NCBI GenBank assembly: GCA_902636075.1
Contig: CACPQM010000002.1
Coordinates: forward strand, 107,432 to 171,431
Direction: 5' to 3'
Source: an uncultured Pelagibacteraceae bacterium
GTDB lineage: Bacteria; Pseudomonadota; Alphaproteobacteria; Pelagibacterales; Pelagibacteraceae
DNA length: 64,000 nucleotides
The notes beneath the pieces are model-generated. The model had not been told where the DNA came from. It saw only the letters and a program-made list of their open reading frames with translations, and made no database searches. This document shows positions 54,183 to 62,869 of this stretch, piece after piece; position 1 is the first letter of the stretch; every line of letters starts with the position of its first letter. Made by a program: the position numbers and the translations under genes.

Positions 54183-57100
54183 ATGTATTTAACTGATGTT
54201 AGTATTAGAAGACCAGCACTTTCATGGGTATTATCATTAATACTTGTTGTATTTGGAACTTTTGTTTTTTCGAAGTTACCTGTGAGAGAACTTCCATCAG
54301 GTCTACAACCCCCTGTAGTTCAGGTTCAGGTAAAATATGCTTCAGCCTCAGCTCCGATTGTTGATGAAGAGGTAACACAAGTAATTGAAGAAGTCATAGG
54401 TGGAGCAGAGGGAATAAAAAATATAGACGCCAAATCAGAAAATGGGAAAAGCACAATAAATATTGAATTTGACACTGATATTGACCTTGACGATGCAGCT
54501 AATGATGTAAGGGAAAGAGTTGCTCGAATAGTTGGAAGACTTCCCACAGAATCTGAAGCACCAAGAATACTTAAGCAATCAGCGGGTTTTACAACTACAA
54601 TGTGGCTTGCTTTGTCCTCAGAAACTTGGAGTGATCTTGAGTTGGGAGATTATGCAGAAAGATATTTAGTTGATCAGTTTTCTAGTATTAAAAATGTTGG
54701 CCGAATAAGAACAGGTGGCCTTAGGGAACAGAGTATAAGAGTGTGGATAGATCCAATCAAATTAGCTGCAAATAATTTAACTATACAAGAAGTAGAGAGA
54801 TCATTAAGAAATGAAAATGTTAGATTACCAGCAGGTACACTTGAAGCTGAAAATATAGATTTAACGATCAATATTGATAAATCATACAATGACTTAGAAA
54901 AACTTAAGGATCTACCAATTAAGAAGGCTAAAGATAATATAGTAAGACTATCGGATATTGCAAATTTAGAATTAGGCCCTGTCACAGAGAAAGTTTTATT
55001 TAGAGCTCAGAGCAAAGGAGCACTTAATTTAAAAACTATGGGAATAGGTATTTATGCAAGAAGTGGAGCCTCAACTGTTGAATTATCAAAAGAAGTTGAA
55101 AAAAAAATTATAGAAATAAGAAAAACTTTACCAGCTGATTTAAATTTAGAAATAGCTTTTAATAGAGCCACTTATATTGGTGAAGCAATAAACGAAGTTT
55201 ATAAAACTTTAGTTATAGCTTTTATACTTGTAGTGATAATAATTTATTTATTTTTAGGAAACTTAAAAGCAGTTATTGTTCCTGCAATAGCTTTACCAGT
55301 AAGTCTGATAGCAACTTTCTTAGGTTTATATGTATTTGATTTATCAATAAATATATTTGTCTTATTAAGTTTTATATTAGCAATTGGAATTATTACTGAT
55401 GACTCGGTCATTATGACTGATGCGATATATAGAAGAATTGAAAATGGTGAGACACCGCTTGTAGCAGCTTATAAAGGCTCTAAACAAATTACATTTGCAA
55501 TTATTGCAACAACTCTTATTTTAGTTGCAGTATTTTTACCTTTAATTTTTATTGAAGGTATTGCTGGAACATTATTTAAAGAAACTGCAATAGCGCTATC
55601 ATTTGCAATTGTAGTCTCATCATTTGTTGCTCTAACACTTTCGCCAATGCTAGGTAGTAAATTTCTTGATAAAAAGAAAAAGTCTAATTTCTTGACAAGA
55701 GGATTTGATAAATTTTTTCAAGGTTTTTCAAAATTTTACACTGAGACATTGGGATTTTGGATGAATAAGAAGAAAACAATAATAACATTTATAATTTTTA
55801 TCGTAGTTGCATCTGGAGCTTTGTACAATTATACAAAAAAAGAGTTATTGCCATTAGAAGATCGAGGTGTTTACTTAGTTATAGGATTTACCGATGAGGG
55901 AAGCTCATTCCAATATACTCAAAAAAGGGCTGAAGACGTTGAAAAAAGACTTATTCCACTGCTAGATGGAGACAATAGTCCTTACAACAGATTTTTAATG
56001 ATAGTTCCAGGTTTTGGCTCTGAAAATAGCTTCTTAATAATTTCACTTTTAGATAATTGGAAAAATAGAAAACAGAATTCTCAAACAATAATGAGACAAG
56101 CAATTGGAAAAATAGTTACAGTGCCCCAAACACTAGCTTTTCCTATTTCTCCACAGTCCATAAGAGTTTCTAGTTACAATAAGCCTGTTCAAATGGTTAT
56201 TTATGGAAATACATATGAAGAGCTAGAGCAAATACAATCTCAAGTTATTAGAATGTTAAGAAAGAACAGAAATTTATCAAGACTTGAATCTGACTACACA
56301 AGAAATAAACCTGAAGTAAATATAAAAATTAACAAAAATAAAGCAAAAGACTTAGGAATATCAACTGAAGCAATTGGTCAAACACTAGAAACTTTGTATG
56401 GGGGTAAGACAGTTACAAAATTTAATAAACTTGGAAAAGAATACCCTATTATTTTACAACAATATTTAGAAGATAGAAAAAATAAAGAAAGTTTAAGCAA
56501 AATATTTGTTCGATCAGAAAAAACAGATAATTTAGTTTCTCTATCTAATCTTGTTGAATTTAATGAGAAGGGAACAGCAAGTAAGTTGTCAAGATATAAC
56601 AGACAACGTGCTGTAACAATATCAGCTAACATAAGTGAAGGTTATACTTTAGCTGAGGCGATAAAGTATTTAGAGGAAACGATGACTAATGTTGCTCCAG
56701 ATAAACAAATTACCTGGAAAGGAAAATCTGAAGAATTAAAAGAAACAAGTAATGAACTTTATATTATATTTGCTCTAGCATTGTTAACAGCTTATCTTGT
56801 TATGTCAGCTACTTTTAATTCATTTATACACCCATTTATAATTATTTTGACTGTTCCACTCGCGGTATTTGGAGGGTTAATATTTATTCTATTTTTAAAT
56901 TCATCAATAAATATATTTTCACAAATCGCCTTAGTAATACTAATTGGTATTTCAACGAAAAATAGTATTCTTATAGTTGATTATGCAAATCAATTGAGAA
57001 CTAAAGGTAAAGAAATTGAAAAAGCTGTAAAAGAAGCCTGCAGTTTAAGATTTAGACCAATTATAATGACATCTCTGAGCACAATGATTGCGATGCTGCC

Positions 57101-57293
57101 TTTAGTAATTGGAAATATTGGTCCAGGTGCTGGAGAAGGTTCAAGACTTGCTGTAGGTGCAACTATACTTGGTGGAATGATAATTTCTACCTTTTTCACA
57201 TTATATGTAACTCCAACAATGTATTTAACTCTAGCAAAAAATACTAAAAGAATTGATGCAGTTGATATAGAGCTTAAAAAACAATTAAACTAA
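54183..57293 (+). CDS. RND-family efflux permease (AcrB-like)
   Basis: Proton-driven inner-membrane pump, 1036 aa, twelve helices with two large periplasmic loops. Signatures: N-terminal DVSIRRPALSWVLSLILVVFG, GIITDDSVIMTDAIYRR in helix 4 with the proton-relay Asp pair (DD), and the TM10-11 part KNSILIVDYANQLRTKGKE. No outer membrane TolC gene is in the window, so it must pair with one elsewhere. Substrates unknown. Stop shares CTAA with the convergent transglycosylase-like gene. Confidence 0.96.
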   Translation: MYLTDVSIRRPALSWVLSLILVVFGTFVFSKLPVRELPSGLQPPVVQVQVKYASASAPIVDEEVTQVIEEVIGGAEGIKNIDAKSENGKSTINIEFDTDIDLDDAANDVRERVARIVGRLPTESEAPRILKQSAGFTTTMWLALSSETWSDLELGDYAERYLVDQFSSIKNVGRIRTGGLREQSIRVWIDPIKLAANNLTIQEVERSLRNENVRLPAGTLEAENIDLTINIDKSYNDLEKLKDLPIKKAKDNIVRLSDIANLELGPVTEKVLFRAQSKGALNLKTMGIGIYARSGASTVELSKEVEKKIIEIRKTLPADLNLEIAFNRATYIGEAINEVYKTLVIAFILVVIIIYLFLGNLKAVIVPAIALPVSLIATFLGLYVFDLSINIFVLLSFILAIGIITDDSVIMTDAIYRRIENGETPLVAAYKGSKQITFAIIATTLILVAVFLPLIFIEGIAGTLFKETAIALSFAIVVSSFVALTLSPMLGSKFLDKKKKSNFLTRGFDKFFQGFSKFYTETLGFWMNKKKTIITFIIFIVVASGALYNYTKKELLPLEDRGVYLVIGFTDEGSSFQYTQKRAEDVEKRLIPLLDGDNSPYNRFLMIVPGFGSENSFLIISLLDNWKNRKQNSQTIMRQAIGKIVTVPQTLAFPISPQSIRVSSYNKPVQMVIYGNTYEELEQIQSQVIRMLRKNRNLSRLESDYTRNKPEVNIKINKNKAKDLGISTEAIGQTLETLYGGKTVTKFNKLGKEYPIILQQYLEDRKNKESLSKIFVRSEKTDNLVSLSNLVEFNEKGTASKLSRYNRQRAVTISANISEGYTLAEAIKYLEETMTNVAPDKQITWKGKSEELKETSNELYIIFALALLTAYLVMSATFNSFIHPFIIILTVPLAVFGGLIFILFLNSSINIFSQIALVILIGISTKNSILIVDYANQLRTKGKEIEKAVKEACSLRFRPIIMTSLSTMIAMLPLVIGNIGPGAGEGSRLAVGATILGGMIISTFFTLYVTPTMYLTLAKNTKRIDAVDIELKKQLN

Positions 57294-57895
57294 AATATAA
57301 TATATTTTTTAGTAGTAAGTGACTTTCGACAATTATTAAGCTGTTCCTTGTATTTCTTAGATTGATTTTCAACTTTTTTTGCTAAAAGAATAATTTTTTG
57401 GTTCTTTTTATAATTTTGGTAATTTCCCCAGCCTTCATGATAAGCAACATACTGCTTAAAAGCGTCATTTTTTGGGATTTTTAGTATCTTTTCTGTTTTG
57501 TTTGTGTACCACCCAATAAAATCTACACTATCTTTAAATCTTGTCCTAGTAGCATACTTATTCCCTGTTTCGTCTTTGTATTGTTTCCAGGTTCCTCTAA
57601 TTGCTTGAGAATAACCAAAAGAACTCGATGGTCTTTTATAAGGAATAACCTTAAATAATTTTTGTCTAGGTGGTTTTGCCAACCAATCGAAATCTGACTC
57701 CATTTTAATTATAGCAAGTTGCAGATAAATAGGTGTACCCCATTTTTGTTCAGTTTTTTTTGCATGTTTGTACCAAAGATATCTTTCAGAAAATATTGAA
57801 CAGCCATCTGCAGTATTTTTAGGAATTGAGGAGCAACTAGAAAATAAAATAAAAATTAAAAATAAATATATATTTTTATTTCGAATAATTTTCAT
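57290..57895 (-). CDS. Lytic transglycosylase-like lipoprotein
   Basis: 201 aa, lipobox FSSC (lipidated Cys at 21), then a lysozyme-like SLT domain: catalytic Glu65 in QLAIIKMESDFDW and SSSFGYSQAIRGTWKQYK. It would cleave glycan strands and yield anhydro-MurNAc products at the outer membrane. The recycled muramic acid could feed amgK/murU at 59465-61091 (inference). The last ~40 residues are Lys-rich. Confidence 0.88.
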   Translation of the reverse strand: MKIIRNKNIYLFLIFILFSSCSSIPKNTADGCSIFSERYLWYKHAKKTEQKWGTPIYLQLAIIKMESDFDWLAKPPRQKLFKVIPYKRPSSSFGYSQAIRGTWKQYKDETGNKYATRTRFKDSVDFIGWYTNKTEKILKIPKNDAFKQYVAYHEGWGNYQNYKKNQKIILLAKKVENQSKKYKEQLNNCRKSLTTKKYIIF

Positions 57896-57897
57896 TA

Positions 57898-58413
57898 TTA
57901 TCTATTTTTTTTTCTCCATATCCAAGGATATTCAAATTGCATTTGCCATAAACCCAAAGAAAATTTTTTTGCAAAAACTTGATATTTTTTAAATTTACCG
58001 TTTGAGTATTTAGGATAATCAAATGCATAACCATTCTTGACCATGAAAACTGATAGGCTTTCATTTTTTAAAAAACATTCACCTATTAATCTGCTATATT
58101 GATCTTTATTTTTTTCTATTTTACAATTAACAATCTGATTTCCAATTTTTTCAATGAGCTTATCTTTAGATAACTTCCCACATAGAATTTCAACATTATT
58201 CAAAATACATGATTGTTTCTTTCCAAAAAAAAAATTTTCAGGAGCATCAATTCCACTAAAGCGAATTTTTTTATTATTAATCTTAATTGTGTCACCATCT
58301 GTAATTTTGGGTTTACCTGAAATTAATAAATAATTTTGTTCTGAAGATAATAAGGGATTAATATTGAAAAAGAGGAAAAAAAAACTAATTAAAATCAGTT
58401 TTTGCTTTTTCAT
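57898..58413 (-). CDS. Thermonuclease-like (SNase) secreted nuclease
   Basis: 171 aa with an N-terminal signal (about 1-23). SNase fold: KITDGDTIKINNKKIRFSGIDAPE carries Asp41, Arg51, Asp56 and Glu59, the calcium/catalytic set of staphylococcal nuclease, with a later Arg in DQYSRLIGEC. Possibly degrades extracellular or periplasmic nucleic acids for phosphate or nucleosides. Start overlaps the DUF1476 gene by 29 bp. Confidence 0.92.
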   Translation of the reverse strand: MKKQKLILISFFFLFFNINPLLSSEQNYLLISGKPKITDGDTIKINNKKIRFSGIDAPENFFFGKKQSCILNNVEILCGKLSKDKLIEKIGNQIVNCKIEKNKDQYSRLIGECFLKNESLSVFMVKNGYAFDYPKYSNGKFKKYQVFAKKFSLGLWQMQFEYPWIWRKKNR

Positions 58414-58693
58414 TTAATTCGTCCATTTTTTTTCGTAGATCTTCATCTGACACGTTTTTTTCTTTCAAATCCTCTTTAATTTTTCGAAAAACGTCTTGAT
58501 CTCCTGCTTCAGCAAAATCTGCTTTTATTACTGATTGAATATACTCTTTTTCTTGATCTGGATTATAACTTAATATTTGAGATACCCATTCACCTAAATA
58601 TTTATTTCTTCTAGCACTAACTTTGAATTGAAGCTCTTGATCATGAGCAAATTTCTTTTCAAAACTTTTTTTTCTATCCTCAAATGAACTCAT
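58385..58693 (-). CDS. DUF1476 protein (F1-ATPase zeta inhibitor)
   Basis: 102 aa, all-helical. The family start FEDRKKSFEKKFAHDQELQFKVSARRNKYLGEWVSQIL is unmistakable. In Paracoccus denitrificans the zeta subunit inhibits the F1FO-ATPase in alphaproteobacteria by blocking wrong-direction rotation. F1FO genes are not in this window. The gene's 29-bp overlap with the downstream nuclease suggests a coupled transcript. Confidence 0.9.
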   Translation of the reverse strand: MSSFEDRKKSFEKKFAHDQELQFKVSARRNKYLGEWVSQILSYNPDQEKEYIQSVIKADFAEAGDQDVFRKIKEDLKEKNVSDEDLRKKMDELNEKAKTDFN

Positions 58694-58757
58694 TTTAATA
58701 AAATAAAAAGATTTAGCTTTATGTCAATCTAATTTAATTTATATTTGTGTTAAATTT

Positions 58758-59468
58758 ATGAATAATTTAATACTTGTTAGACACGGACAAAGCGAATGGA
58801 ACCTAGAAAACCGTTTTACTGGCTGGGTAGACGTAGGTTTAGCTGCCAAGGGCAAGCTTGAAGCTTGTAAAGCAGGAGAATTAATAAAGGAATTAAACCT
58901 TGAATTATCTTATTTTTATACATCCTTACAAACTAGATCGATCGAAACACTTAATTTAATCCTCAATACTATGAGAATTAAAGATCAAAATATTGTTAAT
59001 GCCTGGGAACTAAATGAGAGACACTACGGTGCCTTAACAGGTTTAAATAAAGATGAAATGAAAAAACTTTATGGAGAAGAAAAAATTCATACTTTTAGAA
59101 GATCTTGGGATAACCCACCTGAGCCACTAAAAAAAACTAGCCCATATCATCCTTTGAATATTGATATATATAAAAATGTTCCAAAAGATAAAATTCCAGA
59201 TACAGAATCATTAAAAAATACTTATGAAAGAGTAATACCTTTTTATAAAAAAAATATTGAACCTAAACTAGATAAAAATATTATTGTATCGGCTCATGGA
59301 AATTCAATTAGGTCATTATGTAAATATATATTTAATTTAGATAATGAAAATATTTCGAGTTTGGAAATACCAACTGGCAATCCTCTATTGATTGTATCTG
59401 AAAAAGGAAAGATTAAGAATGCAAAGTATTTAGATAAGGATAGAGCAAAAGATCTTTTAGTTTTCTAA
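58758..59468 (+). CDS. gpmA: 2,3-bisphosphoglycerate-dependent phosphoglycerate mutase
   Basis: Glycolysis/gluconeogenesis enzyme interconverting 3- and 2-phosphoglycerate. 236 aa. Phospho-histidine His9 in LVRHGQSEWNLENRFTGW; NERHYGALTGLNK and the second active His in SAHGNSIRSL. Cofactor-dependent class. Stop shares a CTAA with the convergent murU gene. The window also has pgi, but other glycolysis genes lie elsewhere. Confidence 0.97.
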   Translation: MNNLILVRHGQSEWNLENRFTGWVDVGLAAKGKLEACKAGELIKELNLELSYFYTSLQTRSIETLNLILNTMRIKDQNIVNAWELNERHYGALTGLNKDEMKKLYGEEKIHTFRRSWDNPPEPLKKTSPYHPLNIDIYKNVPKDKIPDTESLKNTYERVIPFYKKNIEPKLDKNIIVSAHGNSIRSLCKYIFNLDNENISSLEIPTGNPLLIVSEKGKIKNAKYLDKDRAKDLLVF

Positions 59469-60151
59469 ATAAATAATTTTTCGTATATTTCAAAATCAGT
59501 TAAATGCTTAAATTCACCTTTATACTCATAACCATAAAGTTTACTTTCTCTTAAAAGTTCATCCCATATTTCAGATATAGGAAAATAATTTAATTGTTTG
59601 TGTGATATTAATTCCTTATTAAATATTTGACATCCAGTATATTTGAAATTATTTATTTTTTCTTTCAGAAGGATATTATTTTTTACCTCGTAATCTCCAT
59701 TAAATCTTTTATCGAAACATGTCAAGTTATTTACAATTAACAAGATATTTTTTATTTTTTTTTCAAAGTAAAAATTCTCCATTTCGAAAATTGATTTGAC
59801 ATAACTGTCATCCCAAATTGTATCTGGATTGATTACTAGAACATCATCCTCATTACATTTTTTAATTAAACTTAAAGTACCACCCCCTGTTCCTAAAATT
59901 GTTTCACCATCATCTACAATTTCAATATTTATTGGAAAATTTTTACTATTAATAAAATCAATAATCTTTTCTTTTAAATAAAAAACATTAATTTTAATTT
60001 TTTTAATTTTTATTTTTATAAGAAAATTAATTGTATTTTCTAATAAAGTTTCATCTTTATAAACTATTAATGGCTTGGGTAAACTATCTGTTATTGGTTG
60101 TACTCTCTTACCAAATCCAGCGCAGAGTATAAGGGCAGTTTTAATTTTCAT
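59465..60151 (-). CDS. murU: MurNAc-1-P uridylyltransferase (MurU-like)
   Basis: Nucleotidyltransferase making UDP-MurNAc (or another NDP-sugar) from the sugar-1-phosphate. About 228 aa. Fold motif MKIKTALILCAGFGKRVQP with phosphate Lys in SLPKPLIVY, and LGTGGGTLSLIKKC plus metal-binding VINPDTIWD. I take the ATG at 60151; an ATG at 60175 is possible but lies deeper in the upstream gene. Overlap with amgK is 11 bp (60141-60151). It fits a bypass peptidoglycan recycling route (AmgK/MurU), known from Pseudomonas. Confidence 0.85.
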   Translation of the reverse strand: MKIKTALILCAGFGKRVQPITDSLPKPLIVYKDETLLENTINFLIKIKIKKIKINVFYLKEKIIDFINSKNFPINIEIVDDGETILGTGGGTLSLIKKCNEDDVLVINPDTIWDDSYVKSIFEMENFYFEKKIKNILLIVNNLTCFDKRFNGDYEVKNNILLKEKINNFKYTGCQIFNKELISHKQLNYFPISEIWDELLRESKLYGYEYKGEFKHLTDFEIYEKLFI

Positions 60152-61091
60152 AAAATTTTCTAATTTTCCTATCAAAGTTTTTAGTTAAAATGTAATTTAA
60201 GTCTTTGAATAATGGATTATTCAAAGTTCTGTATTCTATCAACTCCCATGCGTGAGGTATAAGTTTGAGGTATTTGTTTTTTTTATCTCTCACAGATAAT
60301 CTAGTAAATATGCCAATAATTTTTAAATTCCTTAATACGGACAGAATTTCAAAGTCATTTTTAAACTTCTTAGGGTCTAAGTGTTTATTCTTTTTTATAA
60401 ACTCATTAAAAATAAAATTTTTAATCTTTTTATCTGTTTTAAACCTAACATCATCGATAAGAGAAGCTAAATCATATGCAATATTACCATAGACAGCATC
60501 TTGACTATCTATCAGCCCTAAACCTTTTTTAGTTATCATTAAATTAGATATATGAAAATCTCGATGTACAAAAACTTTATTTTTATAATAGATATTATTT
60601 AGTAATTTTTTAATTATCTTATTAAATTTATTTTTTAAAATTTTATTTTTTCCTCTTTTAACATATTTTGGTAAATACCAGTCTAAGAATAAATTAGACT
60701 CATCTAATAATTTTTTTAATGAATAGTCTGGCACTTTATAATTAGTTTTCAAAAATGTTTTTTGATGCTTAGTTTTAATATTTTTGATTTTGATTAATAA
60801 GTTTAAAATTTTTTTATAGTAAATTTTTTTATTTATTGATTTTTTTTGAAATTTTTTAAAAACTGTTAAATCACCAAAATCCTCAATCTCAATATAATTA
60901 TTTTTGTAATTCTGAGATATTAATCTAGGGGCTAAAATATTTTTTTTAATTAATATTTTGTTAATAGCATCGTATTCTAACAAATTACTTTTTTTGTTTT
61001 TTACACAATGAACAAGAATATTTTTTTTTCCTCTATAAAAATTTCTAAATGATGCGTCTCCAGTTAGTTTTTTTAACTTATTTAAATTCAT
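60141..61091 (-). CDS. amgK: AmgK-like sugar kinase (aminoglycoside phosphotransferase fold)
   Basis: 316 aa. Catalytic loop VFVHRDFHISNLMI with Asp and Asn, then GLIDSQDAVYGNIAYDLASLIDD. In Pseudomonas the homologue phosphorylates MurNAc for MurU. Its nearness to tsaE (14-bp overlap) and murU (11-bp overlap) is the alphaproteobacterial arrangement. Very Lys-rich. A generic APH fold is certain; MurNAc as substrate is inferred from context. Confidence 0.86.
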   Translation of the reverse strand: MNLNKLKKLTGDASFRNFYRGKKNILVHCVKNKKSNLLEYDAINKILIKKNILAPRLISQNYKNNYIEIEDFGDLTVFKKFQKKSINKKIYYKKILNLLIKIKNIKTKHQKTFLKTNYKVPDYSLKKLLDESNLFLDWYLPKYVKRGKNKILKNKFNKIIKKLLNNIYYKNKVFVHRDFHISNLMITKKGLGLIDSQDAVYGNIAYDLASLIDDVRFKTDKKIKNFIFNEFIKKNKHLDPKKFKNDFEILSVLRNLKIIGIFTRLSVRDKKNKYLKLIPHAWELIEYRTLNNPLFKDLNYILTKNFDRKIRKFYEN

Positions 61092-61557
61092 TAATTATTT
61101 TTTTGTTTTTAGAAATTATTGTAAGATAACGCTCTGTATAGCTATTATTATATTTAAATATTAAAGTAATACTATTTTTAATTTTTAATTTTTTTACAAT
61201 TTCGGGCCATTCAACTAGGGTTATTTGTTTTTTTAAATTTTCTTGGAAACCTAAATTAATAAGCTCGCTTTTATTTTTAATTCTGTATAAATCGTAGTGC
61301 TTTATTAAAATTTTTTTTATCTGATACTCATTAGTGATATTAAAAGTAGGACTAGTAACTTCTGATATTGCGTGTCTATTAATTCTTTGAAGAGAATTTA
61401 TAACGTATTTAGTGAAAGTAGTTTTTCCTACTCCTAAATTACCAGTTAAAAGCAAGATATCTCCTAAATTAATAAGCTTAGAAAGTCGTTCAGCTATAAG
61501 CTTAGTATCTTTTTCTTTAGTAATATTTATTTTGCCACTTCTAGTAGCGATAAGCAT
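61078..61557 (-). CDS. tsaE: tRNA A37 N6-threonylcarbamoyl ATPase TsaE
   Basis: P-loop ATPase of the t6A synthesis complex with TsaB/TsaD. 159 aa. Walker [16 protein letters not shown] at 37-51; [11 protein letters not shown] is the other family motif, then [18 protein letters not shown]. Overlaps ahcY at its start by 17 bp and amgK at its end by 14 bp. No oddities. Confidence 0.94.
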   Translation of the reverse strand: MLIATRSGKINITKEKDTKLIAERLSKLINLGDILLLTGNLGVGKTTFTKYVINSLQRINRHAISEVTSPTFNITNEYQIKKILIKHYDLYRIKNKSELINLGFQENLKKQITLVEWPEIVKKLKIKNSITLIFKYNNSYTERYLTIISKNKKIINEFK

Positions 61558-62827
61558 GAGGCTTGTATGGTCCCTCTGGTGTTACACTTATATAGTCAGC
61601 TTGCTCTTTTGATAGTGGTGTTAATTTTGCACCAACTTTATCTAGGTGAAGTCTTGCAACCTTTTCATCTAAGTGTTTAGGAAGCACATAAACTTTATTT
61701 TCATAGTTATCTGAATTATTCCAAAGCTCAATTTGAGCAATAACCTGGTTAGTAAATGACGCACTCATAACAAAACTTGGATGACCAGTTCCACAACCTA
61801 AATTCACAAGTCTTCCTTCAGCTAACAAAATTAATCTTTTATCATCTGGGAATGTTATTTCGTGAACTTGAGGTTTTACTTCATCCCATTTATAATTTTT
61901 TAAAGCCTCAACTTGAATTTCATTATCAAAGTGTCCGATATTACACAGTATAGATCTATCCTTCATGGCTCTCATATGATCTGCCGTTACTACATCTTTA
62001 TTTCCAGTTGCTGTTACAACGATATCGGCTTGACCAATCATTTCATCCATTAAAACTACTTCATAACCCTCCATAGCAGCTTGCAATGCACAAATAGGAT
62101 CGGTTTCAGTTACTAAAACTCTTGCTCCACTTTGTCTTAAAGATGCTGCGCTACCTTTTCCAACATCACCAAAGCCCGCAACGATTGCAACTTTTCCTGA
62201 CATCATTACATCAGTAGCTCTTTTAATACCGTCAACTAAACTTTCTCTACATCCATATAGGTTATCAAATTTTGATTTTGTAACTGAATCGTTTACATTA
62301 ATTGCTGGTACTAACAATTGACCTTGTTCTTCCATTTTTTTAAGTGCCAAGACACCTGTTGTTGTTTCTTCACTTAAACCTTTTACGCCTTTTAACAAAT
62401 CTTTATAATCTTTATGCATAAGAGCAGTAAGATCTCCACCATCATCTAAAATCATGTTAGGGATCCAATCTTTTTTTCCCTCAATAGTTTGTTTAACACA
62501 CCACCAGTACTCTTCCTCTGTCTCACCCTTCCAAGCAAATACTGGGATACCAGCTTTTGCAATTGCAGCTGCTGCATGATCTTGTGTTGAAAATATATTA
62601 CATGAAGACCATCTACATTCTGCACCTAAATCTACCAGAGTCTCAATCAAAACTGCTGTTTGAATTGTCATATGAAGACATCCTAAAATTCTTGCACCTT
62701 TAAGCGGATTTTTGCCTTTATACTCGGCTCTTACTGCCATTAATCCAGGCATTTCAGTCTCTGCTAGAGAGATTTCTTTTCTTCCAAATTCTGCTTCGTT
62801 AATATCTTTTACTTTATAATCTGTCAT
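61541..62827 (-). CDS. ahcY: S-adenosylhomocysteine hydrolase
   Basis: Hydrolyses SAH to homocysteine and adenosine, relieving methylation product inhibition. 428 aa. Substrate and NAD motifs: [48 protein letters not shown], and the C-terminal KPHAYRY. The 42-nt leader after the kinase stop shows no strong ribosome site or clear SAM/SAH riboswitch. The kinase-ahcY-tsaE series agrees with alphaproteobacterial synteny near chvG. Confidence 0.98.
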   Translation of the reverse strand: MTDYKVKDINEAEFGRKEISLAETEMPGLMAVRAEYKGKNPLKGARILGCLHMTIQTAVLIETLVDLGAECRWSSCNIFSTQDHAAAAIAKAGIPVFAWKGETEEEYWWCVKQTIEGKKDWIPNMILDDGGDLTALMHKDYKDLLKGVKGLSEETTTGVLALKKMEEQGQLLVPAINVNDSVTKSKFDNLYGCRESLVDGIKRATDVMMSGKVAIVAGFGDVGKGSAASLRQSGARVLVTETDPICALQAAMEGYEVVLMDEMIGQADIVVTATGNKDVVTADHMRAMKDRSILCNIGHFDNEIQVEALKNYKWDEVKPQVHEITFPDDKRLILLAEGRLVNLGCGTGHPSFVMSASFTNQVIAQIELWNNSDNYENKVYVLPKHLDEKVARLHLDKVGAKLTPLSKEQADYISVTPEGPYKPHAYRY

Positions 62828-62869
62828 AAGGTAGGGCTTGTAGCAACTTTATTTGCATTAATCAACTTT

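Noticed and set aside
62828..62869. SAM or SAH riboswitch in the ahcY leader
   Set aside because: The 42-nt spacer is too short, and no GC-rich SAH core or convincing SAM-II/SAM-V pseudoknot could be drawn; only weak GCAA/TTGC pairing is visible.
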